Below are positions 1-6,428 of a stretch of 8,534 nt of DNA, one piece after another. The stretch is from contig JAAYIB010000067.1 of NCBI GenBank assembly GCA_012744295.1, positions 1 through 8,534 on the forward strand. Direction: 5' to 3'. This DNA is from Acholeplasmataceae bacterium. GTDB taxonomy: Bacteria; Bacillota; Negativicutes; Acidaminococcales; Acidaminococcaceae. The translations under genes and the position numbers were made by a program. Numbering within the stretch: position 1 is the stretch's first letter; each line of letters begins with the position of its first letter. The notes under the pieces are model-generated. The model had not been told where the DNA came from. It was given only the letters and a program-made list of their open reading frames with translations, and ran no database searches.

Positions 1-1534
1 CGTCGGTATAGCCGTCACCGTTAAAGATAATCCGTTTGTGCGCAGCAACTGTTTCCCGGATAAGCTTTTTGATAGCAGACTCCTTGTCTTTTTGGCTTTC
101 CAACTCATCCGCGAACTGTTCGAGAACCTCGGCGACGATGGTGTTCAAGACGATGTTGGGACCTGAAATCGAGAAGGATGAGCCGGGCATGCGGAATTCA
201 AACTTGTTGCCGGTAAAGGCGAAGGGAGAGGTGCGGTTCCTGTCGGTCGTGTCTTTGGCAAAGTGCGGTATGACATTGCCGTTGAGCTGCATGATGCTGA
301 CGGCGTTGGCATTGTATTCGGCATCCTTTTCCACCGCTTCCAGAATCGCCGTAAGCTCGGAGCCCAAAAAGACGGAAACAATTGCGGGCGGCGCCTCGTT
401 GGCGCCAAGCCGATGATCGTTGCCCGCGCTTGCCACCGAAACGCGAAGCAAATCCTGGTAATCGTCGACCGCCTTGATAATGGCGGCTAAAAAAAGCAGG
501 AAACGCGTATTGTTTTGTGGTTCTTTGCCGGGTGTCAACAGGTTTTCCCCCTCGGCCGTCGCAATGGACCAATTGTTATGCTTGCCGCTGCCGTTAACGC
601 CGGCAAAGGGTTTCTCGTGCAGCAGACAGGCAAGGCCGTGTTTTGAAGCGATTCTCTTCATAAACTCCATTGTCAGCTGGTTGTGGTCCGTTGCTATGTT
701 TGTTGACGTGAATACCGGCGCCAGCTCGTGCTGTGCGGGTGCTACCTCGTTATGTTCCGTCTTAGCCAGCACGCCGAGCTTCCAGAGTTCTTCGTCCAAT
801 TCCTGCATGAAGGCGAGGACGCGCGGTTTGATAATGCCGAAGTAATGGTCTTCCATTTCCTGGCCTTTGGGCGGCATGGCACCAAAGAGTGTACGCCCGG
901 TGTAAAAGAGGTCTCGTCTTTGCTCCCAAAGCTTCTTGTCAATCAGGAAGTACTCCTGTTCGGGGCCGACGGTCGTGGTGACTCTTTCGGTCGATGTGCC
1001 GAAGAGAGCAAGGATTCTTCTGGCGGCCGCATCAATTGCCGACATGGAGCGCAAAAGCGGCGTTTTCTTGTCAAGAACCTCGCCGGTATAGGAGCAGAAG
1101 GCTGTGGGGATGCAAAGGGTGTTATCCTTGATAAAGGCATAGGACGTCGGATCCCAGGCCGTATAGCCTCTGGCCTCGAAGGTCGCACGCAGGCCTCCGG
1201 AAGGAAAGCTGGAAGCGTCGGGTTCGCCCTGAATCAGTTCCTTGCCGGAAAACTCCATGATGATGCGTCCGTCGGCGGTTGGAGTTATGAAACTTTCGTG
1301 CTTTTCTGCGGTGATGCCGGTCATCGGCTGGAACCAATGGGTAAAATGCGTTGCCCCTTTTTCCAGGGCCCAGTCCTTCATGGCGTTGGCAATGACGTTG
1401 GCCATCGGCAGATCAAGGCTTTCGCCGCTTGCCAGATAGGCCTTGTAGGCCTTATAAGTGGCTGCCGGAAGCTTTTCCTTCATGACGGTTTCGTTGAAAA
1501 CGAGTTCTCCGAATAGTTTTGGCACGTTTTTCAT
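1..1534 (-). CDS. glnN: Type III glutamine synthetase GlnN (partial, C-terminus beyond the left edge)
   Basis: ATP-dependent ligation of ammonia to glutamate, a cytoplasmic nitrogen-assimilation enzyme. Read on the minus strand, an uninterrupted frame runs from ATG at 1534-1532 to the left edge, giving 511 residues of the roughly 700 usual for GSIII. Family hallmarks are visible: SSFPSGGLRATFEARG (residues 108-123), TVGPEQEYFLID (188-199, with metal-ligand glutamates), KTEHNEVAPAQHELAP (258-273), GVNGSGKHNNWS (312-323, ATP/glutamate site) and NRTSPFAFTGNKFEFR (433-448). These motifs and the large N-terminal extension separate it from the shorter type I GlnA. The start is supported by an AGGAGGA Shine-Dalgarno (complement of 1541-1547) seven bases upstream. 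It is transcribed divergently from purC, from a good promoter (1620-1648) and through a structured leader. No frameshift or missing motif is seen. What lies downstream is outside the window. Confidence 0.96.
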   Translation of the reverse strand, partial: MKNVPKLFGELVFNETVMKEKLPAATYKAYKAYLASGESLDLPMANVIANAMKDWALEKGATHFTHWFQPMTGITAEKHESFITPTADGRIIMEFSGKELIQGEPDASSFPSGGLRATFEARGYTAWDPTSYAFIKDNTLCIPTAFCSYTGEVLDKKTPLLRSMSAIDAAARRILALFGTSTERVTTTVGPEQEYFLIDKKLWEQRRDLFYTGRTLFGAMPPKGQEMEDHYFGIIKPRVLAFMQELDEELWKLGVLAKTEHNEVAPAQHELAPVFTSTNIATDHNQLTMEFMKRIASKHGLACLLHEKPFAGVNGSGKHNNWSIATAEGENLLTPGKEPQNNTRFLLFLAAIIKAVDDYQDLLRVSVASAGNDHRLGANEAPPAIVSVFLGSELTAILEAVEKDAEYNANAVSIMQLNGNVIPHFAKDTTDRNRTSPFAFTGNKFEFRMPGSSFSISGPNIVLNTIVAEVLEQFADELESQKDKESAIKKLIRETVAAHKRIIFNGDGYTD

Positions 1535-1559
1535 AACTTTTCCTCCTTATGCATAATGC

Positions 1560-1609
1560 AAAAAAACAACAGCGCGGCCGAGGTTTTATCCTCGCAACAG
1601 CACTGTTGC
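1560..1609 (-). promoter_or_regulatory. Attenuator-like leader of glnN: tandem hexaloop hairpins competing with a terminator
   Basis: Read as minus-strand RNA, two adjacent hairpins can form. The first is GCAAC-AGUGCU-GUUGC (complement of 1594-1609), a 5-bp stem with a 6-nt loop. The second is CGAGG-AUAAAA-CCUCG (complement of 1579-1594), again 5 bp with a 6-nt loop and sharing one base with the first. Alternatively, CAACAGUGC from the first hairpin can pair with GCGCUGUUG (complement of 1567-1575; one G-U pair). That 9-bp stem is followed directly by seven U, a terminator shape. The two folds are mutually exclusive. Paired hexaloop hairpins beside a terminator are the known target design of ANTAR-domain antiterminators (NasR, EutV). 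Loop 1 fits the A-x-x-G-x-x rule; loop 2 has A at position 4 instead of G. The ANTAR link is inference. Confidence 0.5.
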
Positions 1610-1619
1610 TTCTGATAAG

Positions 1620-1648
1620 AGTATAAACGGAGTTTTCTTTTTTGTAAA
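1620..1648 (-). promoter_or_regulatory. Sigma-70-type promoter of glnN
   Basis: On the minus strand, TTTACA (complement of 1643-1648) and TATACT (complement of 1620-1625) are separated by exactly 17 bases. Each box matches five of six consensus positions. Transcription would begin near 1613, giving a leader of about 80 nt that starts just before the first leader hairpin. This is a sequence-based prediction. Confidence 0.7.
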
Positions 1649-1697
1649 GGCTTTTTTGCAAAAAAAACGAAATAAATGCAAGCAATAAAAATTATTG

Positions 1698-1758
1698 TTC
1701 GGGAAAACACCGTATTTTGTCATTTTTAGATAAAAAAATAAAAAAACATTCGGGAAAA
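1698..1758 (+). repeat. Direct repeat TTCGGGAAAA, two copies, possible PurR-box-like operator
   Basis: TTCGGGAAAA occurs at 1698-1707 and 1749-1758, 51 bases apart and in the same orientation. The reverse complement of the first copy with its flank reads CCGAACAAT, which resembles the core of the Gram-positive PurR box (CCGAAC flanked by A/T). The second copy has CCGAAT. In Bacillus the boxes are usually inverted and closer together, so the match is incomplete. The position in front of purC makes purine control plausible but unproven. Confidence 0.35.
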
Positions 1759-1760
1759 TA

Positions 1761-1789
1761 TTGACAGCCATGTGCGGATGGTCTAAACT
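1761..1789 (+). promoter_or_regulatory. Sigma-70-type promoter of purC
   Basis: A perfect TTGACA (1761-1766) and TAAACT (1784-1789, four of six consensus positions) are separated by 17 bases. Transcription would start near 1796, at the 5' arm of the first leader hairpin. Two TTCGGGAAAA repeats lie upstream (1698-1707 and 1749-1758); the second ends two bases before the -35 box, where a repressor could compete with RNA polymerase. Confidence 0.7.
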
Positions 1790-1794
1790 GAAAA

Positions 1795-1843
1795 CGCGAA
1801 GAAAAAGTGCCTTCGCGCGAGCCTGAAGGCTTGCCCGTTTTTA
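1795..1843 (+). promoter_or_regulatory. Structured purC leader with two tandem hairpins and a terminator-like tail
   Basis: Hairpin 1 is CGCGAAG (1795-1801) with CTTCGCG (1811-1817), 7 bp and a 9-nt loop, starting almost at the predicted transcript start. Hairpin 2 is GCGAGCC (1817-1823), loop TGAA, GGCTTGC (1828-1834), 7 bp with one G-U pair, followed by CCGTTTTTAA. It looks like a weak attenuator or an mRNA-stabilising 5' structure. It lies between the promoter and the purC ribosome binding site. I do not recognise it as a purine riboswitch. Confidence 0.45.
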
Positions 1844-1874
1844 ACCTACAGCAAAGAAAGCAGGGGTATTGGCT

Positions 1875-2579
<705 letters not shown>

Positions 2580-2601
2580 GACAAATTTGCTGCAAAGCAT
2601 G

Positions 2602-2647
2602 CAGGCCTTCTGAGCGGATTTCCGCCCGAAGGCCTGTTTTTGTCTTT
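2602..2647 (+). terminator. Rho-independent terminator of purC
   Basis: CAGGCCTTC (2602-2610) pairs perfectly with GAAGGCCTG (2628-2636). An inner GCGG-ATTT-CCGC stem (2614-2625) stacks inside, and TTTTTGTCTTT follows. A very strong terminator signature. Confidence 0.93.
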
Positions 2648-2696
2648 GGTTCCGTCAGCCTTGCCAATCAATTCCCGCAATGATAAACTTAACATA

Positions 2697-2740
2697 TTAA
2701 ACAAATGAATTTGGAAAATTTAAACAAATCACGTTAATAA
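2697..2740 (+). promoter_or_regulatory. Probable LysR-gene promoter region with a 10-bp direct repeat
   Basis: TTAAACAAAT is repeated exactly at 2697-2706 and 2720-2729 with a 23-bp period, about two helical turns, within the AT-rich region upstream of the LysR gene. A weak promoter overlaps it: TTGGAA (2711-2716), 18 bases, then TAATAA (2735-2740). LysR regulators commonly bind near their own promoters, so the repeat may be an autoregulatory site. This is inference. Confidence 0.35.
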
Positions 2741-2773
2741 TTTCTCCTACTTTCCAAGCGAGGTGCAAACAAA

Positions 2774-3688
2774 GTGAATCTTGACTATTACAAGAATTTC
2801 CGGGTTATCGTTGAGGCCGGCAGCCTGGCCGCGGCCGCCAAAAAACTGCACATCGCGCAGTCGGCTCTGAGCAGTCAGCTGAAGGCCTTTGAAGCGAAGT
2901 TCGGTACCGAGCTTCTGATTACTAAACGTGGCGTACGCAAGCTGAAGCTGACTGAGGCGGGCAGAATCCTTTATGAGAAGTCAAGCTACATCTGCAAGCT
3001 CGACGAACTTGTTCTCAGAGAAATCGAGGCTTTGAGCAGCGGTACGGAAGGGACGCTCTGCATCAGTCTTTCACCATCCATGTCTTTGGAATTCATTGAC
3101 GAATACCTTAGCGGTTTCAGCAAGCTTTATCCGAACGTGCGCTACGAGCTGTACGAGGTTCCGGTGCTGGAAATGCAGGCGCAGCTACTGAACGGACTGA
3201 CGGAAATCGGTGTGGCCAGGGCGCCGATTCAGTACGCGGAGGCTTTTAACACCATTTATGAAGCCTATGATTTTCTAACGGCCGTTTATCCTTATAAGAA
3301 TACCTGGATTGCTCCATCTGATGAGCCGCGTCTCCCACTGGAGCTCTTGGAGGGGGTGCCCGTGAACCTTTCACGCGGCTGCCTGTCCGCTTTTAAGACA
3401 GTCTGTGCGGACGCGCGCATAACACCCAATATCCTCAGCGTGAATACGACCAAGACTTCCACAATCAAGTGGGCAAGGCAGGGGGTCGGCATTGCCGTTG
3501 TACCTGTGAGCGGCGAAGAGAATTTCGGTGATTTTCTTTGCTCGAAAATAATCGACGATCCCCGCCTGCGTATCAAGAAAACAATGGTAACTGCCAGGAA
3601 TCACTCGCTTTCGCCTGTGGCTAAAGTGTTTTTAGAGTATTGCCGCACGCTTGACGTAAAATGGAACAGAGTGGGAGAGCCCCTATAG
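2774..3688 (+). CDS. LysR-family transcriptional regulator
   Basis: A 304-residue protein with the usual LysR length and plan. The winged helix-turn-helix spans residues 2-60, with the characteristic AGSLAAAAKKLHIAQSALSS helices (15-34) and the LTEAG wing (59-63). A linker helix follows, then a periplasmic-binding-like co-inducer domain from about residue 92 to 300 (for example LCISLSPSMS at 95-104 and QGVGIAVVPVSG late in the protein). The start is GTG at 2774, with GAGGTG (2760-2765) eight bases upstream. It is transcribed alone between two terminators, in the same direction as the propionate genes instead of divergently. The effector and targets cannot be read from sequence. Its position makes the repeated element before the two downstream units a candidate target. 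Confidence 0.93.
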   Translation: MNLDYYKNFRVIVEAGSLAAAAKKLHIAQSALSSQLKAFEAKFGTELLITKRGVRKLKLTEAGRILYEKSSYICKLDELVLREIEALSSGTEGTLCISLSPSMSLEFIDEYLSGFSKLYPNVRYELYEVPVLEMQAQLLNGLTEIGVARAPIQYAEAFNTIYEAYDFLTAVYPYKNTWIAPSDEPRLPLELLEGVPVNLSRGCLSAFKTVCADARITPNILSVNTTKTSTIKWARQGVGIAVVPVSGEENFGDFLCSKIIDDPRLRIKKTMVTARNHSLSPVAKVFLEYCRTLDVKWNRVGEPL

Positions 3689-3711
3689 GCAAATCCGGCT
3701 GTTCATAAAAA

Positions 3712-3778
3712 CTTTCGGCCGCCCGTAAGCGGCAGGAAAGCAGCACAAACCAACGCGGCTTGTGCTGCTTTTTTGTTT
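3712..3778 (+). terminator. Rho-independent terminator of the LysR gene, preceded by a second hairpin
   Basis: AAGCAGCACAA (3738-3748) pairs perfectly with TTGTGCTGCTT (3760-3770), loop of 11, followed by a T-rich tail (TTTTTTGTTT). Directly upstream, CTTTC..GCCGC (3712-3722) can pair with GCGGC..GAAAG (3729-3740). This second stem overlaps the terminator arm by three bases, so the two compete slightly. Confidence 0.92.
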
Positions 3779-3917
3779 CCGAGTAAAATTATTGATGGAG
3801 TTATTCAGGTAAAAAGTTTTTTTCAATGCTCAAAGGAAATAAATAATTACATATTATCCGCTGAAAACCAATGAGTCTGCAGCTAATGCAACAAATCGAT
3901 GCAAATATCGGTTTTAA

Positions 3918-3958
3918 ATATATTATAAATCAAAAAGCGATGTTTTATGTGATTATGA
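3918..3958 (+). repeat. 41-bp perfect repeat, copy 1, upstream of the epimerase unit
   Basis: This segment is identical base for base to 6298-6338. It begins ATATATTATAAATC, has a central AAAAAGCGATGTTTT and ends TGTGATTATGA. It contains an imperfect dyad: ATAAATCA (3925-3932) facing TGATTATG (3950-3957). The sequence outside it diverges at once, except that a -10-like box is kept at the same distance in both copies. A conserved operator plus -35 region is the simplest reading. Confidence 0.9.
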
Positions 3959-3972
3959 TTTAGCTATACAAT
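3944..3972 (+). promoter_or_regulatory. Candidate promoter of the epimerase-MmgE/PrpD unit
   Basis: TACAAT (3967-3972) lies nine bases after the 41-bp repeat. The equivalent place in copy 2 has TAGAAT (6347-6352). With a 17-base spacer the -35 would be TTTATG (3944-3949), inside the repeat and poor against consensus, which suits an activator-dependent promoter. The predicted leader is about 130 nt. Confidence 0.5.
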
Positions 3973-4069
3973 GGATGCGAAGGAAAGAATGCTTCCGGCA
4001 GTACAAAAAGTATGTTTTAGCAATGTCGTGAATTTCAGAAAAACAAGAAGAATAAGTAAGGCATCCATT
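3970..4069 (+). other. Long-range 9-bp inverted repeat in the epimerase leader
   Basis: AATGGATGC (3970-3978) and GCATCCATT (4061-4069) are perfect reverse complements, 82 bases apart. They almost span the leader between the predicted promoter and the ribosome binding site (4094-4100). They could close a leader RNA structure or be a coincidence. The interval does not look like a cobalamin riboswitch. Confidence 0.3.
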
Positions 4070-4105
4070 ATTATTAGACCGGAGCAATTATAAGGGGGAG
4101 TAAAA

Positions 4106-4522
4106 TTGTTCAAGTGCATTTGTGTTGACCATGTAGGTATTGCCTGCAAGGATCTGGACGCCGCCAAAAAGTTCTATACGGAAGTCTTAGGTCTTTCCTG
4201 CACGGGGGAGGAAACCGTGGAGGAACAGAAGGCTAAAACGGTTTTCGTTCCTTGCGGCGAAACTTTGCTGGAGCTGTTGGCAGCAACCGCCCCCGACAGC
4301 CCTATTGCCCGCTACATTGATAAGAACGGACAGGGCATTCAGCATCTGGCTATTCGCGTCGATGATATCGATGCCGTGATTGCCGAAGTTCAGAAAAAGG
4401 GCGCGGTTATGATAGACAAGGAGCCCCGCGGCGGCGCCGGCGGTATGGACATAGCCTTCGTACATCCCAAATCAGTCGGTATCTTGCTGGAGTTCTGCGC
4501 CCCGCATAAAAAAGGTTTGTAA
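4106..4522 (+). CDS. mce: Methylmalonyl-CoA epimerase
   Basis: Interconverts (R)- and (S)-methylmalonyl-CoA, linking the B12 mutase to the decarboxylase, carboxylase or transcarboxylase end of the propionate pathway. The 138-residue product is a vicinal oxygen chelate (glyoxalase-fold) protein of normal size with two beta-alpha-beta-beta-beta modules. Likely metal ligands by family pattern are H9 (DHVGIA), Q41 (EEQKAK), H80 (IQHLAIRVDD) and E129 (LLEFC). PRGGAGGMDIAFVHPKS (107-123) is the usual epimerase loop. The start is TTG at 4106, preceded by GGGGGAG (4094-4100) with five bases between; no ATG fits the N-terminal strand. It leads a two-gene unit with the MmgE/PrpD gene 53 bases downstream, behind a promoter element it shares with the CoA-transferase/mutase unit. 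Confidence 0.93.
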   Translation: MFKCICVDHVGIACKDLDAAKKFYTEVLGLSCTGEETVEEQKAKTVFVPCGETLLELLAATAPDSPIARYIDKNGQGIQHLAIRVDDIDAVIAEVQKKGAVMIDKEPRGGAGGMDIAFVHPKSVGILLEFCAPHKKGL

Positions 4523-4575
4523 TTTGACCAAGCAGAATCGATTACAATGGTTAAGTGAAAAAGGAGGGTTTTGGC

Positions 4576-5943
4576 ATGGAAACAAAGACACTGGCGAAAT
4601 ACGTCGCGGAGCTTCAATATGAAGATTTATCCGCGAAGAGCATCAGCATGGCCAAACAATGCATGCTGGACTGGTTGGGGGTCTGTATCAGAGGCTCGCA
4701 GGAAAAACCAATAAAGATTATTCACAACATTCTTCTGTCCTCGGGCGGCAAGGAAGAAGCAAGCGTTTTTTCAGGCAATAACATAAAAACCTCGGCGCTG
4801 CAGGGAGCCTTCTGCATTGGTTCGGCTTCACACTCCCTGGACTTTGACGATTTGCACAATGCCTCGATTATTCATCTTGCCTGCGTAGTCGTTCCACCCG
4901 TTTTTGCGGTGGCTGAAAGCCACCGCAAAAGCGGCCGGGACATGATTTTAGCCACGGTAGCCGGCTACGAGGTCGGCGCTCGCGTAGGCGAATCGGTGCT
5001 GCCAGATTCCTATTTCTTCTGGCACACGACGGGCACGGCCGGGACTTTTGGCGCCGCTGCGAGCGCCGGCAGGCTGATGAATCTTGACGCCGAAAAGATG
5101 AACCAGTGCCTCGGCAGCGCCGGAACGCAGGCGGCAGGTCTTTGGGAGTTCCTGAAGGAGGGCGCCATGAGCAAGACGCTGCACGCGGGTAAAAGCTGCT
5201 ATGCAGGCGTGCTTTCGGCTTATCTCGCCCGCGACGGTTTTACAGCGGCATCGGAAATCCTTGAAGGTGAAAAGGGCTTTTGCCGGGCGATGATGAAGGA
5301 GCCAAAGCTCTACAAGCTTACTGAAAATATCGGCAACGGCAAATTCAAGATTGATGATAATTCCTTCAAGCCCTATGCCTGCTGCAAACATACACACGCT
5401 GCCAACTTCGCCGTCAAGGTTTTCCGCGGAGAGAAAAACATCTCCCCGCAGGATGTTGAAGAAATAGCTCTCTACGTGAACAAGATTACCGGCTACCTGG
5501 TCGATAATCCTGACCCACAAAATCCCTACGGCTGCAAGTTCAGCATCCAGTACTGTGTTGCCGCTATGTTGAAGCATGGACAGCTCGGCGTCGGCCAGTT
5601 TGCTCCCGATGTAATCAATGACGAAGAAGTTCGCAGCCTTATGAAAAAAATCCGGGTTATTGAAGACCCGGCAATTGAAAAAATCTTCCTCGAAGATTCC
5701 ACGAAGTTAGCTTCGAAAATAATAGTGAAGCTGAAAGACGGCAGCGTTCTTGAAAAACTCGTCGAATATCCCAAGGGCGATCCCGATAACGCCTTTACCT
5801 GGGAAGAATCGGTTGAGAAATTTATGTCGCTCGCTGCCGAAGTTTACACGCAAGACCAGGCTAGGGCACTTGTCAACTTGATTCGCGATCTCGACCGGGT
5901 AGATGACTTCCGGGCCAAAGTCAGAGAAATCGTCAGCTGCTGA
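4576..5943 (+). CDS. MmgE/PrpD family protein (2-methylcitrate dehydratase / cis-aconitate decarboxylase superfamily)
   Basis: A 455-residue protein with typical family length and motifs: ASHSLDFDDLHNASIIH (84-100), FFWHTTGTAGTFGAA (147-161), LHAGKSCYAGVLSAYLA (202-218), GFTAASEILEGEKGF (221-235), KPYACCKHTHAANFAV (265-280) and KFSIQYCVAA (321-330). By comparison with cis-aconitate decarboxylase, D91 or D92, H100, H150, K206, H272 or H274 and Y326 would line the active site, so it looks catalytically intact. The usual HP after the second motif reads HL here. ATG at 4576 is chosen because GGAGGG (4563-4568) lies seven bases upstream; the GTG at 4555 precedes that site. Known family substrates are branched or tricarboxylic acids. 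Its substrate here is unknown, and no prpC- or prpB-like gene is nearby. It follows the epimerase in one unit and ends before a strong terminator. Confidence 0.9.
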   Translation: METKTLAKYVAELQYEDLSAKSISMAKQCMLDWLGVCIRGSQEKPIKIIHNILLSSGGKEEASVFSGNNIKTSALQGAFCIGSASHSLDFDDLHNASIIHLACVVVPPVFAVAESHRKSGRDMILATVAGYEVGARVGESVLPDSYFFWHTTGTAGTFGAAASAGRLMNLDAEKMNQCLGSAGTQAAGLWEFLKEGAMSKTLHAGKSCYAGVLSAYLARDGFTAASEILEGEKGFCRAMMKEPKLYKLTENIGNGKFKIDDNSFKPYACCKHTHAANFAVKVFRGEKNISPQDVEEIALYVNKITGYLVDNPDPQNPYGCKFSIQYCVAAMLKHGQLGVGQFAPDVINDEEVRSLMKKIRVIEDPAIEKIFLEDSTKLASKIIVKLKDGSVLEKLVEYPKGDPDNAFTWEESVEKFMSLAAEVYTQDQARALVNLIRDLDRVDDFRAKVREIVSC

Positions 5944-6027
5944 CCAGACAATAACTGAAATATGTATATTACAGCAAATAATTAAACCCACAATACACCT
6001 GCAAACAACCATCCTCCTCTTGTAAAG

Positions 6028-6079
6028 CAGCCGGAAATTTGTCGCCTGACAACTTTTCCGGCTGTCTTTTTCGCTTTTT
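6028..6079 (+). terminator. Rho-independent terminator of the epimerase-MmgE/PrpD unit
   Basis: CAGCCGGAAA (6028-6037) pairs with TTTCCGGCTG (6055-6064), and inside it TTGTC-GCCT-GACAA (6039-6052) extends the stem to about 15 bp with a small bulge. TCTTTTTCGCTTTTT follows. It lies 85 bases after the stop codon and separates the two propionate-related units. Confidence 0.92.
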
Positions 6080-6297
6080 GCGTGCGTTGCAGCCACACTG
6101 TTTGCGACAGTGCTTATAAACTTAAGAACATCAGGAAGACTGCAATAACAGCACTATTCCATATCCGGTATAAAGTGGAAAGCTAAGCCGTACAGTCCCT
6201 TATGAGTGGACCATATTTAGAGATTGGCACAGAAGGTTGAATATTAAGGGAAATACAGACAAAAAGTGCTAAAAACCAAGCTTAATATCTCTTAAGC
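6080..6297. other. Gene-free spacer with two small inverted repeats
   Basis: No supportable gene is seen between the terminator and the second promoter element. CACTGT-TTGCG-ACAGTG (6096-6112) is a perfect 6-bp hairpin without a T-run. GCTTAA-TATCTC-TTAAGC (6280-6297) is a perfect dyad that ends exactly where the 41-bp repeat begins. ATATTAAG (6241-6248) is also complementary to CTTAATAT (6281-6288). The dyad next to the repeat could be an extra operator specific to this unit. Confidence 0.4.
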
Positions 6298-6338
6298 ATA
6301 TATTATAAATCAAAAAGCGATGTTTTATGTGATTATGA
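6298..6338 (+). repeat. 41-bp perfect repeat, copy 2, upstream of the CoA-transferase unit
   Basis: Identical to 3918-3958 and in the same orientation. It is flanked on the left by a GCTTAA/TTAAGC dyad that copy 1 lacks, and on the right by a -10-like box at the same spacing as in copy 1. Confidence 0.9.
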
Positions 6339-6352
6339 AAAGGGTATAGAAT
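6324..6352 (+). promoter_or_regulatory. Candidate promoter of the CoA-transferase/mutase unit
   Basis: TAGAAT (6347-6352) lies nine bases after the repeat, matching TACAAT in copy 1. The -35 position (TTTATG, 6324-6329) falls inside the repeat. The leader of about 75 nt holds GTCGAATA twice (6372-6379, 6384-6391) and a possible 6-bp hairpin ATAGTA/TACTAT (6377-6398) before the ribosome binding site. Confidence 0.5.
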
Positions 6353-6428
6353 GTGGGTAAGAGGAAATCTTGTCGAATAGTACGTCGAATAATACTATGT
6401 TTGTTCAATTAAAAGGAGGAGAAGAGAA

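Noticed and set aside
728..1516. A 262-codon open frame on the plus strand within the left 1.5 kb
   Set aside because: It lies antisense to glnN, whose minus-strand translation has all GSIII motifs and a proper ribosome binding site. The plus-strand translation resembles no family.
1869..1874. A TTG start two codons upstream for purC
   Set aside because: Only two bases separate it from the AGGGG ribosome binding site, while ATG at 1875 has normal spacing and fits PurC N-termini.
3971..4093. A 40-codon open frame before the epimerase gene
   Set aside because: There is no ribosome binding site for the ATG, it starts at the predicted -10 box, and the basic, featureless translation matches nothing known. 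It is noted in the findings only.
3971..4105. A cobalamin riboswitch before the methylmalonyl-CoA genes
   Set aside because: Considered because the mutase needs B12. Both leaders (about 130 and 75 nt) are too short, and I see no B12-box-like conserved core.
4555..4575. A GTG start seven codons upstream for the MmgE/PrpD gene
   Set aside because: The strong GGAGGG site lies downstream of this GTG and is correctly placed for ATG 4576.
3918..6338. The 41-bp repeat as insertion-sequence ends or target duplication
   Set aside because: The copies are direct, enclose ordinary pathway genes with no transposase, and keep a -10-like box at the same offset, which fits regulatory DNA better than a mobile element.
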